Assembly (NCBI GenBank): GCA_947177465.1
Contig: CAMWUP010000019.1
Span: 1 to 14,858 of the forward strand
Length of the DNA stretch: 14,858 nt
DNA from: an uncultured Lachnospiraceae bacterium
GTDB lineage: Bacteria > Bacillota > Clostridia > Lachnospirales > Lachnospiraceae
Reading direction: 5' to 3'
Shown here: positions 14,789 through 14,858 of the stretch, piece by piece
Layout of the letters: each line of letters opens with the position of its first letter
Numbering within the stretch: position 1 is the first letter of the stretch
The notes under the pieces: model-generated
What the model saw: the letters and a program-made list of their open reading frames with translations, nothing else
Database searches by the model: none
Told to the model about the DNA's origin: nothing
Program-made: the position numbers and the translations under genes

Positions 14789-14858
14789 ATGGAAAAGACG
14801 AGTTTCGACGAAATACGGAAAATATGGGAATTTTATGAGGAATTGAATGAAATTGTGT
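14789..14858 (+). CDS. Start of a further gene (partial; possible PAS/GGDEF-type signalling protein)
   Basis: The frame from ATG 14789 stays open to the window edge and encodes 23 residues beginning MEKTSFDEIRKIWEFYEELN. A ribosome binding site GAGGAG (14773-14778) lies ten bases upstream, and a good -10 at 14741 is in front of it. The IWEFYEELNEIV segment resembles, from memory only, the short N-terminus before a PAS domain in some Lachnospiraceae diguanylate cyclases and phosphodiesterases. That is a weak hint because the informative part is outside the window. The upstream LytTR-type boxes suggest it is a target of the neighbouring two-component system. Confidence 0.6.
   Translation, partial: MEKTSFDEIRKIWEFYEELNEIV

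Noticed and set aside
1..14858. CRISPR array, rRNA genes or insertion sequence transposase
   Set aside because: No regularly spaced repeats, rRNA-like sequence or transposase frame is visible on either strand.

Overview
The window looks like chromosomal DNA from a Gram-positive gut Clostridium relative, most likely Lachnospiraceae. This is inferred from strong GGAGG-type ribosome binding sites, moderate GC content, tRNA genes without an encoded CCA, and the gene families present (YfhO, Rpn-type nuclease, LytTR/GHKL two-component proteins). No sequence search could be run.

Layout. (1) Positions 1-1084 are AT-rich. They hold one three-helix membrane protein with a cysteine-rich loop, its terminator, and an isolated 3' part of a tRNA-Lys(UUU) gene. 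I read this as the right end (attachment site) of an element integrated in a tRNA-Lys gene, with the host tRNA terminator still behind it. (2) Positions 1261-6860 hold a MATE efflux pump, a tRNA-Leu(UAG) whose promoter overlaps the pump's stop codon, then yfhO (large membrane protein of the cell-envelope glycosylation type) and malQ (4-alpha-glucanotransferase) as a likely operon. (3) A CYTH-domain protein on the minus strand converges on malQ. It diverges from a DJ-1/PfpI protein whose stop codon overlaps the start of a small lipoprotein gene. (4) A ~94-bp long inverted repeat, an Rpn-family PD-(D/E)XK protein and a class I methyltransferase follow. (5) The last 4.3 kb is a signalling module: LytTR response regulator, methyl-accepting chemotaxis protein (MCP) with an amino-acid-type dCache domain, GHKL histidine kinase, and the first 23 codons of another gene.

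The most interesting part is the signalling module. A chemoreceptor gene lies between the two halves of an AgrA/AgrC-like two-component system. Two intergenic regions, one before the chemoreceptor and one after the kinase, each carry a pair of TCCC(A/T) boxes exactly 21 bp apart, about 27-28 bp upstream of a -10 element that has only a poor -35. That is the geometry expected of a LytTR-dependent activated promoter. The model is that the regulator switches on the chemoreceptor, its own kinase and the next gene together. The response regulator gene itself has no such boxes.
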